This document shows, piece after piece, positions 60,814-64,000 of a stretch of DNA of 64,000 bases. Within the stretch, counting starts at the first letter, position 1, and every line of letters starts with the position of its first letter. A program made the translations under genes and the position numbers. The stretch is from Microvirga puerhi. GTDB taxonomy: Bacteria; Pseudomonadota; Alphaproteobacteria; Rhizobiales; Beijerinckiaceae. The notes under the pieces were generated by a model. That model searched no databases. It was given only the letters and a program-made list of their open reading frames with translations, and had not been told where the DNA came from. The stretch covers positions 124,001 through 188,000 of the forward strand of contig NZ_JAIRBM010000004.1 of assembly GCF_020089865.1 (NCBI RefSeq). The letters run 5' to 3'.

Positions 60814-62832
60814 ATGTCCACTGCACAATTGCTGAACGACCAGATCTTCGAATGGGAAGGCATCACGCAGCCGTCTTACTGGGGTGGCCAGATCATTGCT
60901 CCCGATGGCCAGGCGGCCATGTCCCAGATCGTTGCTACGGGTGCCAATACCGTCACGATCGTCCCCAATTTCTTCCAGACGGATGAATTCAGCAACTCGT
61001 CGGGATTGAAGATCGTCGATCCGACCAAAGCCTGGGCCAACGAGAGCGATACCTTCGATGTGGTCCAGCAATCGATCCTTCAGGCCAAGGCGCAGGGCCT
61101 CAAGGTTGTGCTCAAACCGCACCTTGAAACCCAGAATCGCGTTTGGCGTGCCCTACTTGATCCTAGCGATCCCAAGGCATGGTTCGACAGCTACAAGGCC
61201 ACGATGGTCGAATACGCCAAGGTGGCGCAGGCAGCAGGCGCGGAGATGATCTGCGTCGGCACCGAGATGAACAGCATGATCGATCCGACCAAGGTCTGCA
61301 GCGACGGCCAGACCTACACCCAGAAATGGGCTGAGATCATCAATGCCGTGCGGGCCGTCTATTCCGGCAAGGTCACCTACGCGGCCACCTATGACACGGT
61401 GCAGAAGGTCGGGTTCTGGGACAAGGTCGACTTCATTGGCGTCGACGCCTACATCCCGTCCTCGTTGGTCAACGATCCGACGGTCGACCAGATCGTCGAT
61501 GCCTGGGTGAAGCCGCACTTCGACCCATGGATCCGGGATACTTTGCATGGCGGCAAATCGGTCGTCGACTACTACAAAGCGCTCTCGGAGCAATACGGCA
61601 AGCAGGTGATCTTCACCGAGGTCGGCTACAAGAGCATGGACGGGGCGAACAAGGATCCGGGGGTTTTCGGCGGCAGCGGAACATACGATCCCCAGGAGCA
61701 GGTCGACGCTTATACGGCGCTTTACAAGGTCATGGAGAATTACGGCGGCCAATGGCTCGGCGGCGCCTTCCTGTGGAGCTACTACTCCTTCGAAAACCCC
61801 ATGACGCCGGTGGACGAAGGGGGGCGTGGCGTCCCATGGACGGACTACACCACGCAGCACAAGCCCGCCAATGCCGTGGTGACCGAGCATTATTCCGGCC
61901 CGGCCCATGTCACGGGCCTGACCTGGACCGGCACGGCCTCGTCCGACAAGATCGATGCCGGTTATCACAACGACACGCTGATTGGCGCCGGCGGCAATGA
62001 CTCGCTCTGGGGCGGCGCGGGCGACGATCTGCTGAACGGTGGCGCAGGCAACGACACGCTGGACGGTGTCACCGGAACCGATACGGCGGTGTTCTCAGGC
62101 GCCAAGGCCTCCTACACGCTCAGCAAAGGTAGCGATGGCAGCGTCACGATCGCGGACACCCGCGCCGGGCAGGACGGCACCGATCTCCTCAAGAACATCC
62201 GGTTCGCCAAATTCAGCGACCAGACCGTCGATCTGAACACGCTCGGCAGCACAACGTCTCCGCCGACCGACGGCACGGGCGGCGGGACGGGAGGGGGAAC
62301 GTCCGGGGGCGCTTCAGGCCCGGCCATTCTTCGTGGCACACCCCGCGCGGATAAGCTCGTCGGTCAGGATGTGGACGAACTCATCTACGGCCTTGCCGGG
62401 AATGATGTGTTGCGCGGCAATGGCGGCAACGACCGGCTCTATGGCGGCGCCGGCAAGGACGTGCTCTACGGTGGTGCCGGCCAGGACACCTTCGTCTTCA
62501 ACACCAGCCTCAACAAGAAGACCAACCTCGACAAGATCGCCGACTTCTCGGTCAAAGACGATACGCTCTTTCTCGACAATGCCCTGTTCAAGGCCAACAA
62601 GAGCTTTTATGCGGCGATCAAGAAGGGCACGGAAGCCAAGCCTTTGGCGCTCAAGAGTGCCTTCTTCAAGGTGGCGGATGCGGCCAAGGACGGCAACGAC
62701 TACCTGATCTACAACAAGAAGACCGGGGTGTTGTCCTATGATCCGGACGGGTCGGGGGAGAAGGCGGCGATTGCCATCGCCACCCTGAGCAAGAACCTCA
62801 AGCTCACCTATCACGACCTCTTCATCATCTGA
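60814..62832 (+). CDS. Secreted GH113-like glycosidase with RTX repeats
   Basis: 672 residues from ATG 60814. The catalytic TIM barrel (about 1-355) fits the GH113/clan-A mannanase-type fold: acid/base Glu151 in CVGTEMNSM and nucleophile Glu269 in FTEVGYKSMD, with W and H substrate residues. Then two blocks of RTX nonapeptides (about 385-425 and 518-560: GAGGNDSLWGGAGDD, GLAGNDVLRGNGGND), a Gly/Thr/Ser linker at 478-502, and the C-terminal cassette ending HDLFII. There is no signal peptide, so type I secretion is expected, in common with the protease at 39567. It may cut a beta-glycan such as mannan or the glucan made by the operon at 33729. Confidence 0.88.
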   Translation: MSTAQLLNDQIFEWEGITQPSYWGGQIIAPDGQAAMSQIVATGANTVTIVPNFFQTDEFSNSSGLKIVDPTKAWANESDTFDVVQQSILQAKAQGLKVVLKPHLETQNRVWRALLDPSDPKAWFDSYKATMVEYAKVAQAAGAEMICVGTEMNSMIDPTKVCSDGQTYTQKWAEIINAVRAVYSGKVTYAATYDTVQKVGFWDKVDFIGVDAYIPSSLVNDPTVDQIVDAWVKPHFDPWIRDTLHGGKSVVDYYKALSEQYGKQVIFTEVGYKSMDGANKDPGVFGGSGTYDPQEQVDAYTALYKVMENYGGQWLGGAFLWSYYSFENPMTPVDEGGRGVPWTDYTTQHKPANAVVTEHYSGPAHVTGLTWTGTASSDKIDAGYHNDTLIGAGGNDSLWGGAGDDLLNGGAGNDTLDGVTGTDTAVFSGAKASYTLSKGSDGSVTIADTRAGQDGTDLLKNIRFAKFSDQTVDLNTLGSTTSPPTDGTGGGTGGGTSGGASGPAILRGTPRADKLVGQDVDELIYGLAGNDVLRGNGGNDRLYGGAGKDVLYGGAGQDTFVFNTSLNKKTNLDKIADFSVKDDTLFLDNALFKANKSFYAAIKKGTEAKPLALKSAFFKVADAAKDGNDYLIYNKKTGVLSYDPDGSGEKAAIAIATLSKNLKLTYHDLFII

Positions 62833-62858
62833 GGGAAGCCTGCTGTTGCTATCGCAGC

Positions 62859-62892
62859 GTCCCGCTCTCCCTCGATACGGAGAGAGCGGGAC
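62859..62892. terminator. Hairpin after the RTX glycosidase gene
   Basis: 11-base arms GTCCCGCTCTC (62859-62869) and GAGAGCGGGAC (62882-62892) with a 12-base loop, 27 bases after the stop. Strong GC stem, no T-run; serves as a terminator for the + gene and perhaps for the convergent slipin gene. Confidence 0.6.
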
Positions 62893-62951
62893 CTGACGTG
62901 AAGACTTGTCCTGATAAACCACGCCCCTCAGTCGCGCCTTAACGCAAACTT

Positions 62952-63764
62952 TCACGGAGCAGCGGGGCCTGGCGCTTCACTCGGCGGCGTGTGTTGCCCG
63001 GAAAGAAACGTCCTTGACAATTGGCCCAGAAGATCGAGGGGAATTGGGAATACGATGGTGGAGCTGCGCTCCCCGGCAATGTCGTGCAAAGCAGATAGAT
63101 AGCGCAGCTGCATGGCCTCCGGCAGTTCAGACAACGCGCGGGCCGCCTCGACCAGCTTCTCGGCCGCCTGCTGCTCCGCTTCCGCGCTGATGACGCGGGC
63201 ACGGCGATTGCGCTCGGCTTCGGCTTGCCGCGCGATGGCGCGGATCATACTCTCGTTGATGTCCACATGCTTGATTTCCACATTCGCGACCTTGATCCCC
63301 CAGGCATCGGTCTGCGCATCCAGGATTGCCTGGATGTCCGCATTGAGTTTGTCGCGCTCCGCCAGCATCTCGTCGAGTTCATGCTTGCCGAGAACGGAAC
63401 GCAGCGTCGTCTGCGCAAGCTGGCTCGTCGCTGCCAGGAAGTTCTCGACCTGAATAATGGCCTTGTCAGGATCGACGACACGGAAATAGAGAACCGCGTT
63501 GACGCGCACCGAGACGTTGTCGCGGGAGATCACATCCTGGCTCGGAACATCGTGCACGATCGTGCGCAGGTCGACGCGGACGATCTGCTGCACAAAGGGA
63601 ATGATGATAACGAGCCCCGGCCCCTTCACGCCGGAAAATCGTCCGAGGGTAAAGACCACGGCACGTTCATACTCGCGCAGGATGCGTAACGCCGTCGTGA
63701 TGATGCCGAGCAGAACGATGATGATGAGGGCGTAGGCAAATGTATTCACATCGAGATACGGCAT
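62952..63764 (-). CDS. Slipin/stomatin-like SPFH protein
   Basis: 270-residue SPFH (band 7) membrane protein: N-terminal helix (about 10-26), then [39 protein letters not shown] (over residues 30-68) and [20 protein letters not shown], finishing in a helical coiled region [32 protein letters not shown]. Bacterial slipins occur with NfeD proteases and scaffold membrane microdomains. Its start is ten bases after the NfeD stop, confirming the slipin-NfeD pair. Confidence 0.93.
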   Translation of the reverse strand: MPYLDVNTFAYALIIIVLLGIITTALRILREYERAVVFTLGRFSGVKGPGLVIIIPFVQQIVRVDLRTIVHDVPSQDVISRDNVSVRVNAVLYFRVVDPDKAIIQVENFLAATSQLAQTTLRSVLGKHELDEMLAERDKLNADIQAILDAQTDAWGIKVANVEIKHVDINESMIRAIARQAEAERNRRARVISAEAEQQAAEKLVEAARALSELPEAMQLRYLSALHDIAGERSSTIVFPIPLDLLGQLSRTFLSGQHTPPSEAPGPAAP

Positions 63765-63774
63765 GGATGCCTCC

Positions 63775-64000
63775 TCAGCCCGACCGCGACGGCTCGATCG
63801 GCAGTTCCGGCGCAGGCTCGACCACGAGCGTCAATCCTTTTCGCGCGACCACGCGAACCTGCTGCTCGGGCAAGAGAGAAGACGCCGCTCGCGCGCGCCA
63901 GCGTTCGCCGTTGACCATCACCCACCCTTCAGCGCCCGACCACTCCACGACCTCCGCCTGGTTCTCGGTCAGCACCCCCTCCCCCGTGACCACGCGGCGT
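63775..64000 (-). CDS. NfeD-like protein, C-terminal part (5' truncated by window)
   Basis: Last 75 or so codons; the gene continues beyond the right edge. The visible part is the NfeD C-terminal OB-fold: [33 protein letters not shown] followed by a hydrophobic strand pattern, [18 protein letters not shown]. NfeD proteins form pairs with slipins; the larger ones carry a ClpP-class membrane protease. Whether this one carries that protease is outside the window. Confidence 0.9.
   Translation of the reverse strand, partial: RRVVTGEGVLTENQAEVVEWSGAEGWVMVNGERWRARAASSLLPEQQVRVVARKGLTLVVEPAPELPIEPSRSG

Overview
The window looks like chromosomal DNA of a high-GC alphaproteobacterium of the order Hyphomicrobiales (Rhizobiales). 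The Methylobacteriaceae/Microvirga/Bosea neighbourhood is my best guess. The reasons are the aa3 oxidase cluster in the order ctaC-ctaD-ctaB-small protein-ctaG-ctaE-DUF983-SURF1, the run thrC / M16 peptidase and ispH-thrB-rnhA, a group III truncated haemoglobin, DUF1127/DUF2267/DUF3297 proteins, and a dispersed-type palindromic repeat at 21608-21704. The genus is inferred; there is no rRNA or tRNA in the window to fix it. About 70 protein genes are supported. I saw no CRISPR array, insertion sequence, phage gene or RNA gene.

Layout. 1-5933: end of ctaC, then ctaD, ctaB, a CoxF-type small protein, ctaG and ctaE, a terminator, then a DUF983 protein translationally coupled to SURF1. Together these build and assemble haem-copper oxidase. 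5895-24126: housekeeping genes: threonine synthase coupled to an M16 peptidase; a membrane GGDEF-EAL c-di-GMP protein; YqgE; an orphan DsbD N-terminal domain; peroxiredoxin; ispH-thrB-rnhA as one minus-strand operon; a Kef-type antiporter coupled to a MATE exporter; a DUF937 protein; a repeat; and DUF1127 divergent from a LysR gene and followed by an EamA exporter. 24551-32606: a binding protein plus two-domain permease with no ATPase, an N-acyl-amino-acid deacylase-like enzyme, and an Lrp regulator divergent from arginase-ornithine cyclodeaminase. This reads as amino-acid uptake and arginine breakdown.

32574-36906 (minus) is the most interesting block. It is a tight three-gene operon: an HlyD-like periplasmic protein, a GT2 polysaccharide synthase of the BgsA (mixed-linkage beta-glucan) / CrdS (curdlan) kind, and a Cache-HAMP membrane sensor that ends right after HAMP with no output domain. 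Together with the c-di-GMP enzyme at 9955-12942, this suggests a signal-controlled exopolysaccharide system. The sensor gives it a part that I do not know from the described glucan operons.

37410-46386: an orphan ClpP, an ArsR-SRPBCC pair, DUF2267, a serralysin-type RTX protease, an Ada-AlkA fusion, an isocitrate lyase/PEP mutase-like protein, a peptide-deformylase-like protein that has lost two of three metal ligands, a Tat-exported amine oxidase and DUF3297. 46543-49777: a MarR-EmrB-EmrA efflux operon. 49790-64000: VOC, HAD, a methyltransferase-pseudouridine synthase pair, several alpha/beta hydrolases and secreted proteins, truncated haemoglobin, a DEAD-box helicase, a GH113-like glycosidase with RTX repeats, and a slipin-NfeD pair. 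The RTX protease and RTX glycosidase share the same C-terminal secretion cassette, so both probably leave by one type I exporter encoded elsewhere.
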